A DNA stretch of 64,000 nt from Bacteroidales bacterium (GCA_016931855.1 JAFGDZ010000046.1:1-64000), one strand, 5' to 3'. Shown: positions 9,240-19,344, counted from the stretch's first letter. Translations and numbers: made by a program. The notes: a model not told the origin generated them from the letters alone.

Positions 9240-9247
9240 CAAAAGTA
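9240..9247 (-). promoter_or_regulatory. -7 element for the UXS-rfbACD-pgm operon
   Basis: On the minus strand this reads TACTTTTG, an exact match to the Bacteroidota -7 consensus TAnnTTTG, 36 bases upstream of the first gene's start. No convincing -33 TTTG is visible, so the call rests on the -7 match and its position. Confidence 0.45.
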
Positions 9248-9585
9248 CGGATTAGCGATTGTTTTGCGGTCAGTAAATCATCATATTAGACTCAAGTAAA
9301 GCTAATATGGGAGTAAAGCTGCATTTTGTTTTATGCAAAACAAAAATAGCCTTTTTTATGTGAATGTATAGGTTTTAGCGTAATGTGATTAACAATTTAG
9401 CCTTACCTCGCAATGGTATTTCCCAAGAGCATGTTTACTGTAAACGCAGAGTTAGTAACGCGTTAAGCCATTAGCCGCATGCCGCAGAACCTTGTGTACA
9501 TACTAGCTGAGCGTGCTTGGTGTTTATTGGTCATAAATATTGGCAGTTTTTTGTAGCTTTTTTTCCTATAAATGATAAAGTTATG

Positions 9586-9593
9586 TATTTTTG
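9586..9593 (+). promoter_or_regulatory. -7 element for rpsA
   Basis: TATTTTTG matches the Bacteroidota -7 consensus TAnnTTTG. It lies 56 bases before the rpsA start, leaving a leader that contains a tiny open frame. The upstream region is T-rich but no clear -33 element stands out. Confidence 0.5.
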
Positions 9594-9648
9594 CACTCTA
9601 GTTTTTTCTTATACATAATGTCTAACTCATTAATTTAGAGAGAATTTA

Positions 9649-11526
9649 ATGACAAATCACGAGGAAATGGCTTCTAATGAGCCAAGTGCAAGCGTAGAGG
9701 AAAAGAAAGCCTCTGTTAATACCCAAGTTGAAGCAGGTGTTGCTGACTTTGATTGGGAAACTTTCGCTGATGCGAGCATGTACACATCTTCCGAAGTTAA
9801 AAATTTCGAGGAGTTGTATGACAAAACCCTTTCTACTATTGGCGATAGCGAAGTAGTTGAAGGTACTGTAATCGCAATGAACAAGCGCGAGGTAGTAATC
9901 AACATTGGGTTTAAGTCAGAAGGCGTTATCAGCCTTAACGAGTTTCGCTACAACCCAGATCTAAAGGTTGGCGATAGCGTTGAGGTTTACGTAGAGAACC
10001 AGGAGGACAAGAAGGGGCAACTTGTTCTATCACACAAAAAGGCCCGTGCTCTTCGCTCTTGGGATCGCGTTAACGCAGCCCTTGAGAAAGATGAAATTAT
10101 TAAAGGTTACATCAAGTGCCGCACTAAAGGTGGTATGATTGTGGACGTGTTTGGTATTGAGGCGTTCCTACCAGGTTCACAAATTGATGTTAAGCCTATC
10201 CGCGATTACGATATGTACGTTGGTAAAACCATGGAGTTCAAAGTGGTTAAAATCAACCAAGAGTACAAAAACGTGGTTGTATCGCACAAAGCTCTTATTG
10301 AGGCTGAGCTTGAGCAACAAAAGAAAGACATCATTGCGAAGCTTGAAAAAGGTCAAGTTCTTGAGGGAACCGTTAAGAACATCACCAGCTACGGTGTGTT
10401 CATCGACCTTGGCGGCGTAGATGGTCTAATTCACATCACCGACCTATCTTGGGGTCGCGTATCTCACCCAGAGGAAATCGTTCAGCTTGATCAAAAGCTT
10501 AACGTTGTTATCCTTGACTTTGATGACGCTAAGAAGCGTATCGCTCTTGGTCTTAAGCAGCTTACCTCTCATCCTTGGGATTCACTTGACCAAAACCTTA
10601 AACTTGGCGATGTAGTTAAAGGTAGAGTGGTAGTTCTTGCAGACTACGGTGCTTTTGTTGAAATTGCAGCTGGAGTAGAAGGTCTTATCCACGTTTCAGA
10701 AATGTCATGGAGCCAGCACCTACGCAGCGCACAGGAGTTTCTTAAAGTTGGCGATGTAGTAGAGGCTCAAATCCTAACCCTTGATCGCGAAGAGCGCAAA
10801 ATGTCTCTTGGCATGAAGCAGCTTAAGACTGATCCTTGGGAGAAAATTGAAGAGAAATACCCAGTTAGCTCTCGTCACAACGCAAAGGTTCGTAACTTTA
10901 CTAACTTTGGTGTATTTGTTGAGATTGAAGAGGGTGTTGATGGCCTTATCCACATCTCTGACCTTAGCTGGACTAAGAAAATTAAGCACCCAGCAGAGTT
11001 TACTACCGTTGGTGCCGATATCGATGTTGTAGTTCTTGAAATCGATAAAGACAACCGTCGCTTAAGCCTTGGTCACAAGCAACTAGAGGAGAACCCATGG
11101 GATGTATTCGAAACCATATTCTCTGTTGATTCAGTTCACGAAGGTACCATTATCGATATCTTTGACAAAGGCGCTGTTGTTGCACTCCCATACGGTGTTG
11201 AAGGTTTTGTTACTCCAAAACACCTTGTTAAAGAGGACGGCTCACAGGCTAAGGTTGAAGAGAAACTTGAGTTCAAAGTTATTGAGTTCAACAAGGGCGC
11301 TAAGCGTATCATCCTTTCGCACAGCAGAATTTTTGAAGATGTAAAGAAGACAGAAGATAAGGCTGACAAAAAAGCTAAGGCTACTGCAACTTCTAACACA
11401 CAAAAAGCTGTTAAAAAGTTGAAAGCTAACTTAGAAAAGACTACCTTAGGGGATATTACTGATTTAGCTGCTCTAAAATCAGAACTTGAAGAGAATCAGC
11501 GTAAAGAGGATTCTGCTAGCGAGTAA
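9649..11526 (+). CDS. rpsA: 30S ribosomal protein S1
   Basis: S1 binds mRNA on the 30S subunit and helps start-codon recognition, important in a lineage without Shine-Dalgarno sites. The 625-residue protein consists of six consecutive S1/OB-fold domains (about residues 60-560). Repeated signatures include YGVFIDLGGVDGLIHITDLSW and FGVFVEIEEGVDGLIHISDLSW, each followed by a KKRIALGLKQL-type closing strand. An acidic N-terminal extension and a Lys/Ala-rich C-terminal tail flank the domains. Codon use appears strongly biased, as expected for a ribosomal protein. A STAS gene follows 36 bases later. Confidence 0.97.
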   Translation: MTNHEEMASNEPSASVEEKKASVNTQVEAGVADFDWETFADASMYTSSEVKNFEELYDKTLSTIGDSEVVEGTVIAMNKREVVINIGFKSEGVISLNEFRYNPDLKVGDSVEVYVENQEDKKGQLVLSHKKARALRSWDRVNAALEKDEIIKGYIKCRTKGGMIVDVFGIEAFLPGSQIDVKPIRDYDMYVGKTMEFKVVKINQEYKNVVVSHKALIEAELEQQKKDIIAKLEKGQVLEGTVKNITSYGVFIDLGGVDGLIHITDLSWGRVSHPEEIVQLDQKLNVVILDFDDAKKRIALGLKQLTSHPWDSLDQNLKLGDVVKGRVVVLADYGAFVEIAAGVEGLIHVSEMSWSQHLRSAQEFLKVGDVVEAQILTLDREERKMSLGMKQLKTDPWEKIEEKYPVSSRHNAKVRNFTNFGVFVEIEEGVDGLIHISDLSWTKKIKHPAEFTTVGADIDVVVLEIDKDNRRLSLGHKQLEENPWDVFETIFSVDSVHEGTIIDIFDKGAVVALPYGVEGFVTPKHLVKEDGSQAKVEEKLEFKVIEFNKGAKRIILSHSRIFEDVKKTEDKADKKAKATATSNTQKAVKKLKANLEKTTLGDITDLAALKSELEENQRKEDSASE

Positions 11527-11562
11527 CTGACAGGTAACTAAACTACAAAAATCACGATAGCG

Positions 11563-11925
11563 ATGGAATTTAAAGTTAATAAGCTGGAAACATACACTCT
11601 TATTGAGGTTTTGGAGGAAAAGCTAGACACTAACATTGCACCTGTATTGAAATCGGAACTTGTTCTTGTTTCCGGCAATGGTGAGCGTAATATTGTGCTT
11701 GACCTCAGCAGCTGCCGCTATTGCGATTCTTCTGGTCTTAGTGCTATTCTAGTAGCTAATCGATTGAGTAAGAATGCCAACGGAACATTTGTGCTAACTG
11801 GACTAACCGACGCTGTGGAGAGGCTAATTACAATCTCTCAGCTCGATACCGTTCTAAATATTGCCTACTCTCGCGAGGAAGCAGCAGAAATTATCGGCAA
11901 AGCAGAAAAGGAACGCCAGAAGTGA
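11563..11925 (+). CDS. STAS-domain protein (anti-sigma factor antagonist-like)
   Basis: A 120-residue single STAS domain with the typical strand LVLVSGNGERNIVLDLSSCRYCDSSG. The phosphorylatable serine of the SpoIIAA family corresponds to the DSSG motif (about residues 55-58). Such proteins switch between free and phosphorylated forms by binding HPK-like anti-sigma kinases. No kinase or sigma factor lies next to it, so its partner is unknown. It lies between rpsA and rnz and overlaps the rnz start (GTGA), so it is translationally coupled to rnz. This rpsA/STAS/rnz order is common in Bacteroidota. Confidence 0.88.
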   Translation: MEFKVNKLETYTLIEVLEEKLDTNIAPVLKSELVLVSGNGERNIVLDLSSCRYCDSSGLSAILVANRLSKNANGTFVLTGLTDAVERLITISQLDTVLNIAYSREEAAEIIGKAEKERQK

Positions 11926-12848
11926 TCTTTTCCGTAACAATTTTGGGTAGCGGTAGTGCGCTACCCACCTCAAAACGACTACCTTCCGCTCATGTGCTCA
12001 ATGCGCATGAGCGGTTGTTTTTAATTGATTGTGCCGAAGGAACTCAAATGCAGCTTCGTAAGCTAAAGCTGCGGCTGTCTAAAATTGAGCATATCTTTAT
12101 ATCCCATCTGCACGGCGACCATACTCTAGGCTTATTCGGGCTCCTATCCACATACAACCTGCTTGGGCGCCACACGGCTCTTCACATTTATGCGCATAAA
12201 GAGCTGGAACCAATTCTTTGGGCTAATGTTAACTTCTTTGTTGAGAAGCTGAGGTATAAACTAGTGTTTCACGCCTTAAACCCCAAGGATAAGGAGTGTA
12301 TATACGAGAACGAAAATCTATACGTAGAATCAATCCCCCTTAAGCATAGAATCCCTGCATGCGGATTTATTTTTAGGGAGAAGGAGTGTGTGCTCAACAT
12401 TCGCAAAGAGCTTATTGATAGGTACGAACTTGGCTTGTCTGATATTGCCAGTATTAAAAATGGTGCCGATCTGGTTTCCCCAACAGGTGAGCTTATTCCC
12501 AATGCGGAGCTAACCTACCGCCCCTTTAAGGCGCGATCCTACGCCTATTGCAGCGATACGCTATACAGCGCTACAGTGGCCGACTATGTAAAAGGTGTTG
12601 ATTTGCTTTACCATGAAGCAACATTTGCTCACAACTTGTTGGATCTAGCCCGTCAAACCGGACATACCACAGCGCATCAAGCCGCTACTGTTGCAAAGGA
12701 CGCAGGAGTTGGGCAGCTTGTAATTGGGCACTTCTCGTCGCGATACAAAGATGTTACACCCCTACTTACCGAGGCTAAACGGGTGTTTCCTTGCTCCTTT
12801 GCGGCTAACGACGGTGACACCTACAGCATTCCCCGCCAGCGTTTATAG
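11922..12848 (+). CDS. rnz: ribonuclease Z
   Basis: RNase Z is a zinc endonuclease of the metallo-beta-lactamase fold that trims tRNA 3' ends. The 308-residue length is that of the short bacterial RNase Z. Metal ligands are visible in HLHGDH, in the HRIPACGF segment, in YCSDT (Asp), and in the C-terminal GHFSSRY histidine; the HEAT signature is present (YHEATF). The start is GTG at 11922, embedded in GTGA with the stop of the STAS gene, and no in-frame ATG nearby would keep the N-terminal strand. Confidence 0.94.
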   Translation: MIFSVTILGSGSALPTSKRLPSAHVLNAHERLFLIDCAEGTQMQLRKLKLRLSKIEHIFISHLHGDHTLGLFGLLSTYNLLGRHTALHIYAHKELEPILWANVNFFVEKLRYKLVFHALNPKDKECIYENENLYVESIPLKHRIPACGFIFREKECVLNIRKELIDRYELGLSDIASIKNGADLVSPTGELIPNAELTYRPFKARSYAYCSDTLYSATVADYVKGVDLLYHEATFAHNLLDLARQTGHTTAHQAATVAKDAGVGQLVIGHFSSRYKDVTPLLTEAKRVFPCSFAANDGDTYSIPRQRL

Positions 12849-13065
12849 CAACGTCCCAAGTAATACTCTGTGGTTTAAGGGGTATGCAGTACTCTTTATT
12901 TGTCCCCTTTTTTACACAAAACGCCCAGTACTAGCCTTACCGTTAGTAGCTCCAACGTTTCTTTGTTTTTGTATGAGGCATTGAGCGCAGAACCAAAAAC
13001 ACTCCTTCTGTCGAAATTTGTGGCGCAATGCTTAACTAATATCCAAAAGAATACGAAAATTATAC

Positions 13066-13073
13066 TACCTTTG
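13066..13073 (+). promoter_or_regulatory. -7 element for guaA
   Basis: TACCTTTG matches TAnnTTTG exactly and lies 28 bases upstream of the guaA start, giving a short leader as is usual in this phylum. The -33 element is not clear. Confidence 0.5.
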
Positions 13074-13101
13074 TGCCCATTACTTACCATCGTTTTTTGT
13101 C

Positions 13102-14631
13102 ATGCATCAGAAGATTCTAATTCTTGACTTCGGTTCACAGTACACACAGCTAATTGCTCGTAGAATCAGGGAGCTCAACGTTTACTGCGAGATTCATCCC
13201 TTCAATCACTACCCCAAACTAGACGACACTGTTAAAGGAGTAATTCTATCTGGAAGCCCTTTCTCCGTTCGCGACAGCAACTCCCCAAAGCCCGATTTAT
13301 CAGGAATTAGAGGAAAATACCCGTTGCTAGGTGTGTGCTATGGAGCACAGTATTTGGCTCAAACCAACGGTGGGGAGGTAATGCCATCAAAAATTAGAGA
13401 GTACGGAAGGGCAATGCTTGATGTGGTTGATACATCGTGCCCATTGTTCAAAAGCATCTCGTCTAATTCTCAGGTATGGATGTCGCATGGCGACACCATT
13501 GCTACTGTTCCTACCAATTTTAAAATAGATGCAAGTACTGCCGATGTTAAGGTAGGCGCATTTACCATACTAGGCGAAACAACATTCGGCATTCAGTTTC
13601 ACCCAGAGGTTTACCATTCTACCGAAGGTTCTCAAATGCTAAAGAACTTTGTTGTTGATATTTGTGGCTGCAAGCAGGATTGGACTCCAGCATCCTTTGT
13701 TGAGGAAACCATTTCGTACCTACGCAAGCAGCTTGGTAACGATAAAGTAGTTCTTGGCCTCTCCGGAGGGGTTGACTCCTCTGTAGCAGCGCTTCTTTTG
13801 CACAAAGCAATTGGTGCAAATTTAACCTGTATATTTGTTGATAACGGCTTGCTTCGTAAAAACGAATTCGGACAGGTTCTTGAATCGTATAAAAACCTAG
13901 GCCTAAACGTCATAGGAGTTGATGCCAGTCAGAAATTCTACAAGGACTTAGAAGGAATCTCAGACCCAGAGCACAAACGCAAAGTTATAGGCAAGGATTT
14001 TATTGAGGTTTTTGACGAGGAGGCCCAAAAGCTTACCGATGTTAAGTGGCTTGGTCAGGGGACAATTTACCCTGATGTTATTGAGTCCATATCCGTTAAT
14101 GGCCCAAGTGCAACCATAAAGTCTCACCACAATGTGGGCGGACTACCTGAAACAATGAAGCTAAAGGTGGTTGAGCCATTGCGCCTATTGTTTAAAGATG
14201 AAGTTCGCCGAGTTGGCCGAGAGGTAGGCTTGCCCGAGATTATTTTGGGTCGCCATCCATTCCCTGGCCCAGGACTTGGAATAAGAATACTTGGGGCAAT
14301 TACCCCCGAGAAGGTTACCCTTCTCCAGAATGCCGATGATGTTTTCATTAGCGGTTTACGCAAAGCTGGCTTATACGATAAAATTTGGCAAGCTGGCGTT
14401 ATGCTACTTCCCGTTCAGTCTGTTGGAGTTATGGGCGATGAGCGTACCTATGAGTACGTTGTAGCGCTCCGTGCAGTAACATCAACCGATGGAATGACTG
14501 CCGATTGGTACCCACTACCGTATGATTTCCTTGCAAATATTTCAAATGAAATAATAAACAAGGTAAAGGGTGTTAACCGTGTAGTTTACGATGTTAGTTC
14601 AAAACCACCAGCCACCATTGAGTGGGAATAA
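13102..14631 (+). CDS. guaA: GMP synthase (glutamine-hydrolysing)
   Basis: GuaA aminates XMP to GMP with ATP and glutamine-derived ammonia. The N-terminal class I glutamine amidotransferase domain has the nucleophile in GVCYGAQ (Cys about 82) and the His-Glu pair in FHPEVYHS. The ATP pyrophosphatase domain begins with [11 protein letters not shown], the PP-loop. The C-terminal dimerisation domain has the [11 protein letters not shown] and [15 protein letters not shown] signatures. At 509 residues it is complete. It has its own promoter-like element, separate from rnz. Confidence 0.97.
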   Translation: MHQKILILDFGSQYTQLIARRIRELNVYCEIHPFNHYPKLDDTVKGVILSGSPFSVRDSNSPKPDLSGIRGKYPLLGVCYGAQYLAQTNGGEVMPSKIREYGRAMLDVVDTSCPLFKSISSNSQVWMSHGDTIATVPTNFKIDASTADVKVGAFTILGETTFGIQFHPEVYHSTEGSQMLKNFVVDICGCKQDWTPASFVEETISYLRKQLGNDKVVLGLSGGVDSSVAALLLHKAIGANLTCIFVDNGLLRKNEFGQVLESYKNLGLNVIGVDASQKFYKDLEGISDPEHKRKVIGKDFIEVFDEEAQKLTDVKWLGQGTIYPDVIESISVNGPSATIKSHHNVGGLPETMKLKVVEPLRLLFKDEVRRVGREVGLPEIILGRHPFPGPGLGIRILGAITPEKVTLLQNADDVFISGLRKAGLYDKIWQAGVMLLPVQSVGVMGDERTYEYVVALRAVTSTDGMTADWYPLPYDFLANISNEIINKVKGVNRVVYDVSSKPPATIEWE

Positions 14632-14699
14632 CGTGGTTTAGAATCTATCCTACTCAAAAACGTTAGCTAACGGGGTTATCCCTATTAAATTCATTTCCT

Positions 14700-16301
14700 A
14701 TGGTAAGGAAAAGTGTTGTTCTTTTGCTGGTTGCGTTGCTATCAGCTATGTCGGTGTCGTTGCGTGCGCAGGACAAGAATGCCATGTCTGTTTATAAGGT
14801 TGCACGTTTTATACAGTACCTCTCAACCGATTATGTTGATACCATAAACACTAGCAAAATAGTTGAAAAAGCTATTGTTGATATGCTTGGGCAGCTAGAC
14901 CCTCACTCTTTTTACATATCGAGGGAAGATGTACAGGCAGCCAACGAACCACTGGAAGGGAATTTTGAAGGAGTAGGAGTGGAGTTTAATATTCTGCACG
15001 ATACGCTAATTGTTGTTAACCCCGTTCCTGCAGGCCCATCGGAAAAGGCTGGGATAACTGCTGGCGATAGAATTATATCTGTCGATGGGAAGATAATTGC
15101 CGGTATAGGACTTAAGAACTCAGATGTATTCAAGTTGCTTCGTGGCCCTAAAGGAACCAAGGTTATTGTAACCGTGCTTCGCCGTGGGGTTGCTGATAAT
15201 CTTGAGTTTACCATAACCCGCGATAAAATACCTATTCATAGCCTTGATGCCTCGTATATGCTTGCTCCTAAAATTGGGTACATAAGGCTTAATAGGTTTG
15301 CGTTAACAAGCGAAGAGGAGTTTGTTACAGCACTTTTATCCCTTCAGAAAGAGGGAATGAAGGATTTAGTTCTTGATTTGCGTGGGAACGGTGGAGGATA
15401 TTTAAATGCCGCAGTTGCCATGGCCGACCATTTCTTTGAAAAGAACAACCTACTTGTGTTTACCGAGGGACGCAATAATCCCCGTACCGAGTACGTATCT
15501 AGCCCCGGCGGGTTGTTTACCAAGGGTAAAGTTGTTGTTCTAATAGATGAAGGCTCCGCTTCGGCAAGCGAAATCCTTGCTGGCGCAATTCAGGATTGGG
15601 ACAGGGGTATTGTTATTGGGCGTAGGTCGTTTGGTAAAGGCTTGGTTCAAAATCAAATGCCACTACCCGATGGTTCTATGATTCGCCTCACTGTTGCAAG
15701 GTACCACACCCCGTCGGGACGAGTAATTCAGCGACCTTATAATAACGGCGAGGTGGAAAACTACTATAAGGATCTTTATGCAAGGTATAGCAATGGAGAG
15801 GTTTACCATCGCGATAGCATCATTTTTCCCGATTCGCTTAAGTATTTTACCCTGCACAAAAAGCGTGTAGTTTATGGCGGAGGAGGTATTATGCCCGATT
15901 TGTTTGTGCCCATAGACACATCATTTTACTCCGACTACTATGGTAAGCTAATAAGAACAGGCGTGATGAACCAGTTCACATTGAACTGGATTGACGCCAA
16001 TAGGCAAGACTTAGCCAACAGGTATCCCGATTTTAAACGATTCGATTCCAATTTTGAGGTTACGGATCATATGCTCAACCAAATTGTAGAGCTAGCCAAG
16101 AACCAAAAAGTTGAACTGGACGAAAAGGGACTTGAAACGTCTCAGATGGAAATTCGTAAGCAGGTAAAGGCTTTAATAGCACAAAGTCTTTTCTCTACTG
16201 GACACTATTTTCGAATAGTGAATAAGGACAATACAACTGTCCAAAAAGCGCTTAACGTACTTCAGAACTGGAAGCAATACAACAATCTGGTTCAGGAGTA
16301 A
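14700..16301 (+). CDS. S41 family C-terminal processing peptidase (CtpA-like)
   Basis: A periplasmic serine protease of 533 residues. A signal peptide (about 1-23, ending LRAQ) is followed by an N-terminal helical segment, a PDZ domain (about 90-170, with the EKAGITAGDRIISVDG signature) and the S41 catalytic core. The nucleophilic serine is in DEGSASASEILAG and the general-base lysine in GRRSFGKGLVQ. Such tail-specific proteases trim or degrade envelope proteins. It is a plus-strand gene 68 bases after guaA; the following helicase gene starts 56 bases later. Confidence 0.92.
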   Translation: MVRKSVVLLLVALLSAMSVSLRAQDKNAMSVYKVARFIQYLSTDYVDTINTSKIVEKAIVDMLGQLDPHSFYISREDVQAANEPLEGNFEGVGVEFNILHDTLIVVNPVPAGPSEKAGITAGDRIISVDGKIIAGIGLKNSDVFKLLRGPKGTKVIVTVLRRGVADNLEFTITRDKIPIHSLDASYMLAPKIGYIRLNRFALTSEEEFVTALLSLQKEGMKDLVLDLRGNGGGYLNAAVAMADHFFEKNNLLVFTEGRNNPRTEYVSSPGGLFTKGKVVVLIDEGSASASEILAGAIQDWDRGIVIGRRSFGKGLVQNQMPLPDGSMIRLTVARYHTPSGRVIQRPYNNGEVENYYKDLYARYSNGEVYHRDSIIFPDSLKYFTLHKKRVVYGGGGIMPDLFVPIDTSFYSDYYGKLIRTGVMNQFTLNWIDANRQDLANRYPDFKRFDSNFEVTDHMLNQIVELAKNQKVELDEKGLETSQMEIRKQVKALIAQSLFSTGHYFRIVNKDNTTVQKALNVLQNWKQYNNLVQE

Positions 16302-16357
16302 ATACTAGTAAACACAGGGCTTGTGATAAGCCTAATTAACAAGTTTGTTATTAATTA

Positions 16358-17935
16358 ATGGAAGAAACTAATGGTTTTCAGCAGCTTGGCCTTTCGGATG
16401 AGGTTTTAGCTGTTTTAAAGAAGAAAGGATTCGAGAGCCCAACTGCAATTCAGCGTTTGGCCATTCCAGTTCTTCTTAGCGAGTCGTGCGACCTAATTGG
16501 TCAGGCACAGACAGGAACGGGCAAAACAGCCGCATTTGGCTTGCCTATTATTGAGCGTTTAGAGTTAAACAGCGGAAGCGTAGGCGCCATTGTTTTGGTA
16601 CCTACTCGTGAACTGGCACTTCAGGTTGCCGATGAAATTGCCTCGTTGCGCCCAAACCCATCATTTGCAGTGGGCGTTGTTTATGGCGGGCAATCAATTA
16701 ACGAGCAAATCAGACGTTTACGTAAAGGGTTAGACCTAGTAGTTGGTACACCTGGTAGGGTGCTTGACCTGCTACGTAGAGGAGACCTTAAAATTGACAA
16801 CGTAAGCTGGGTTGTGCTTGATGAGGCTGACGAGATGCTAAATATGGGTTTTGTTGAGGATATTGAGGCCATACTTGAGCATACCCCCGCAGAGAGAAGA
16901 ACGCTTTTGTTCTCTGCTACAATGCCCGACCGTATTGCCAAACTGTCGCGTAAGTATATGCGCAACCCCAAAACGGTTCAAACAGAGCGCACACAGCTTA
17001 CAGCAAGCTTAACCGATCAGATTTACTTTGAGGTTACCGAAGGCGACAAGTTTGATGCGCTTACCCGTATTATCGATATTGAACTGGACTTCTATGGCAT
17101 GGTATTCTGCCGTACAAGGATTGATGTTGACTCATTAACATCAAGACTTATTGAGCGAGGTTACTCTGCCGAAGGTTTGCATGGAGATATCTCTCAACAA
17201 ATAAGAGAGAAAACCATGAATCGTTTCCGTAAGAAGAATATCAACATCCTTGTTGCTACCGATGTGGCTGCTAGGGGTATAGATATTTCCGATCTTACCC
17301 ACGTAATTAACTACAGCCTACCACAGGATCCAGAAGCATACGTACACCGTATTGGCCGTACTGGACGTGCTGGGAAGCAGGGAACTGCTATTACCTTTAT
17401 TACCCCATCGGAGTCTCGCAGGCTTAAATTCTTTGAGAAGGCAACAAAAACCAGCATTCGTAAGGAGATTCTACCCGCTGCTAGCGATATTGTTGAGGTT
17501 AAGAAAGACCGTATCAAGGAGGAGTTGTATGAGATAGTACGTTCAGGCTCATACGCCGACTACCTAGGCATGGCCGAGGATATTCTTGAAAAGAATAGCC
17601 CCGAGGTGTCTCTTGCAGCACTCCTAAAAATGGCATTCAAGAGCCAGCTCGATGCCACTAGCTATCCTGAAATCAGAGGCTTTAGAGTTGATACAAAAGG
17701 CACTAGCCGTTTGTTTGTTGCTCTTGGTCGTCAAGATGGAATGACTCCTCGTAAGCTAGCTGAGTTTATTAGGGAAAAGGGAGGTGTTTCTAATAATAGA
17801 ATAGACGATATTGTAGTGCTCGATTCATACTCGTTTGTCACAGTTCCCTACAAGGATGCAGAAACCCTTCTGTCGGTATTTGCTCCAGAAGGCCGAGACG
17901 ACAAACCCTTGATAACAAAAGCCAAACCACGGTAA
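16358..17935 (+). CDS. DEAD-box ATP-dependent RNA helicase with DbpA-like C-terminal RNA-binding domain
   Basis: All core motifs are present: a Q motif near residue 31, Walker A AQTGTGKT (50-57), PTREL, TPGR, DEAD (155-158), SAT, and HRIGRTGRAG in motif VI. The C-terminal 80 or so residues (RLFVALGRQDGMTP...) form the DbpA/CsdA-type RRM-like domain that directs such helicases to structured RNA. At 525 residues it matches the DeaD/CsdA-like helicases of Bacteroidota, which act in ribosome assembly or mRNA turnover. The next gene, 21 bases away, is an rRNA methyltransferase, which supports a ribosome role. Confidence 0.92.
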   Translation: MEETNGFQQLGLSDEVLAVLKKKGFESPTAIQRLAIPVLLSESCDLIGQAQTGTGKTAAFGLPIIERLELNSGSVGAIVLVPTRELALQVADEIASLRPNPSFAVGVVYGGQSINEQIRRLRKGLDLVVGTPGRVLDLLRRGDLKIDNVSWVVLDEADEMLNMGFVEDIEAILEHTPAERRTLLFSATMPDRIAKLSRKYMRNPKTVQTERTQLTASLTDQIYFEVTEGDKFDALTRIIDIELDFYGMVFCRTRIDVDSLTSRLIERGYSAEGLHGDISQQIREKTMNRFRKKNINILVATDVAARGIDISDLTHVINYSLPQDPEAYVHRIGRTGRAGKQGTAITFITPSESRRLKFFEKATKTSIRKEILPAASDIVEVKKDRIKEELYEIVRSGSYADYLGMAEDILEKNSPEVSLAALLKMAFKSQLDATSYPEIRGFRVDTKGTSRLFVALGRQDGMTPRKLAEFIREKGGVSNNRIDDIVVLDSYSFVTVPYKDAETLLSVFAPEGRDDKPLITKAKPR

Positions 17936-17956
17936 TAAATCCCTGAAAAGTAAGAA

Positions 17957-19123
17957 ATGAGTCAGAAAATGGAGTTGATCGCAAAAACCTTTCTCGGTTT
18001 AGAGGAGGTTCTTGCCGATGAAGTAAGAGCCATTGGCGGAGAGGATATTGAAGTTCTAAACAGGGCAGTTAGGTTTTACGGTACTCAGGAAACTATGTAC
18101 CGTGCTAACTTCCAGCTTAGAACTGCGCTTAGAGTTTTAAAGCCCATTTTTAGCTTTAAAGCCCGAAACGAGGAGGAACTTTACGGTAACGCCCGCAAGT
18201 TTGAGTGGACATCTATAATGGAGCTCTCCCAGCGATTTGCTGTAGATAGCGTTGTTAATTCCGATGTTTTTAACCACTCGCGCTACGTTGCCCTAAAGCT
18301 TAAGGATGCCATTGTAGATCAGTTTCGCGATAAGTATGGACGTCGTCCATTTGTCGATCCCGTTAAGCCTCATATTCGCATACACATTCACGTGTCTAAC
18401 GATGAGTGTACCATCTCTCTCGATTCCTCAGGCGAATCACTACACCGCCGTGGCTATAGACTAGGGCAGGAGGTTGCACCTATAAACGAAGTTCTAGCTG
18501 CAGGGCTTATAAAGCTCTCTGGTTGGGACGAGAAGACTCCGCTTATAGATCCCATGTGCGGTTCTGGAACCATTCTAATTGAGGCCGCACTTATGGCCAA
18601 CGGAACACCTCCTGGGCTTTTCCGTAAAGAGTTTGGCTTTGAGAACTGGATGGATTTTGATGCAGATCTTATGCAAACCATATATAACGATGATAGCATG
18701 GAGCATGAATCGGAGGCTTTTATTCTAGGGCTAGACATTTCTAGGAGTGCCGTTGATGTTGCTTTTGATAACCTAAAGAACGCTGGTTTGCATAATATGG
18801 TTGACCTTAAGGTTATGTCGTTTTTTGACTTTGTTCCGCCCGTTTACGATAATGCTTTTGTTATAACTAATCCTCCCTATGGTGAGCGATTAAAGAAGGA
18901 GCAGATAGACAAGTTTTATAAGGAGATGAGCGACCGCTTTAAGCAAGTGTACTCAGGGTACGACATATGGCTTATAAGCAGTAACTTTGATGCCTTAAAA
19001 AGCTTTGGGTTGCGCCCTTCGGCAACAACATCGCTTAACAATGGGGGTCTCGACTGTAAGTTTATGCATTACGAGATGTACAAAGGAAGCAAAAAGGCTA
19101 AGTATAACGACCCGGAGATTTAA
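17957..19123 (+). CDS. THUMP-domain class I rRNA methyltransferase (RlmL-like)
   Basis: A SAM-dependent RNA methyltransferase of 388 residues. An N-terminal THUMP domain (about 45-155) precedes the Rossmann catalytic domain, which has the SAM loop DPMCGSGT and the amine-methylation motif NPPYGERL. This is the layout of the N-terminal half of E. coli RlmKL, which makes m2G2445 in 23S rRNA. The RlmK half is missing, as is normal in Bacteroidota. It is the last gene of the helicase-methyltransferase pair, and its stop codon lies inside a rho-independent terminator stem. Confidence 0.9.
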   Translation: MSQKMELIAKTFLGLEEVLADEVRAIGGEDIEVLNRAVRFYGTQETMYRANFQLRTALRVLKPIFSFKARNEEELYGNARKFEWTSIMELSQRFAVDSVVNSDVFNHSRYVALKLKDAIVDQFRDKYGRRPFVDPVKPHIRIHIHVSNDECTISLDSSGESLHRRGYRLGQEVAPINEVLAAGLIKLSGWDEKTPLIDPMCGSGTILIEAALMANGTPPGLFRKEFGFENWMDFDADLMQTIYNDDSMEHESEAFILGLDISRSAVDVAFDNLKNAGLHNMVDLKVMSFFDFVPPVYDNAFVITNPPYGERLKKEQIDKFYKEMSDRFKQVYSGYDIWLISSNFDALKSFGLRPSATTSLNNGGLDCKFMHYEMYKGSKKAKYNDPEI

Positions 19124-19139
19124 TCTTCGGGTTTTTTTC
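19110..19139 (+). terminator. rho-independent terminator after the RlmL-like gene
   Basis: CCCGGAGATT and AATCTTCGGG form an inverted repeat around the gene's own TAA stop and run straight into TTTTTTT. The loop is very short, so some inner pairs will not form, but the GC-rich base and U tract are clear. Confidence 0.75.
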
Positions 19140-19336
19140 TACCCTCAAAGAATCGCCTTAGGCGCATCCCTGCTTATTCCGTCCCCGTAATTATTCCCTT
19201 AGAACTGGCATTTTATCAAACACTAGGAGGGGTCAAAATTCAGACCACAATCCCTTCACGGTGCAAGCAATAAATTATTGAATTAATTTTATAAAAACCA
19301 GCATGTTAATGTTAGGTTATTCCGCATAAATTTTTA

Positions 19337-19344
19337 TATATTTG
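19337..19344 (+). promoter_or_regulatory. -7 element for the SiaB/SiaC pair
   Basis: TATATTTG is an exact TAnnTTTG match. It lies 53 bases before the ATG at 19397, or 26 bases before an alternative TTG start at 19370. Confidence 0.5.

Larger units (their letters stand above)
9205..9648. other. divergent intergenic region upstream of the UXS-like gene and rpsA
   Basis: No gene is supportable in this 444-base AT-rich region. It holds divergent promoter-like elements near each end, a 9-bp AT-rich inverted repeat at 9324-9345 (TTTTGTTTT, loop ATGC, AAAACAAAA), and a six-codon open frame at 9618-9638 just before rpsA. The middle shows no repeat or RNA structure that I recognise. Confidence 0.6.

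Noticed and set aside
9324-9345. AT-only inverted repeat upstream of rpsA as a terminator or operator
   Set aside because: TTTTGTTTT/AAAACAAAA is low complexity and easily arises by chance in AT-rich DNA; no gene ends there.
19231-19246. GGTC-N8-GACC hairpin resembling a REP element
   Set aside because: Only 4 bp of stem, single copy in the window, and no RAYT transposase.
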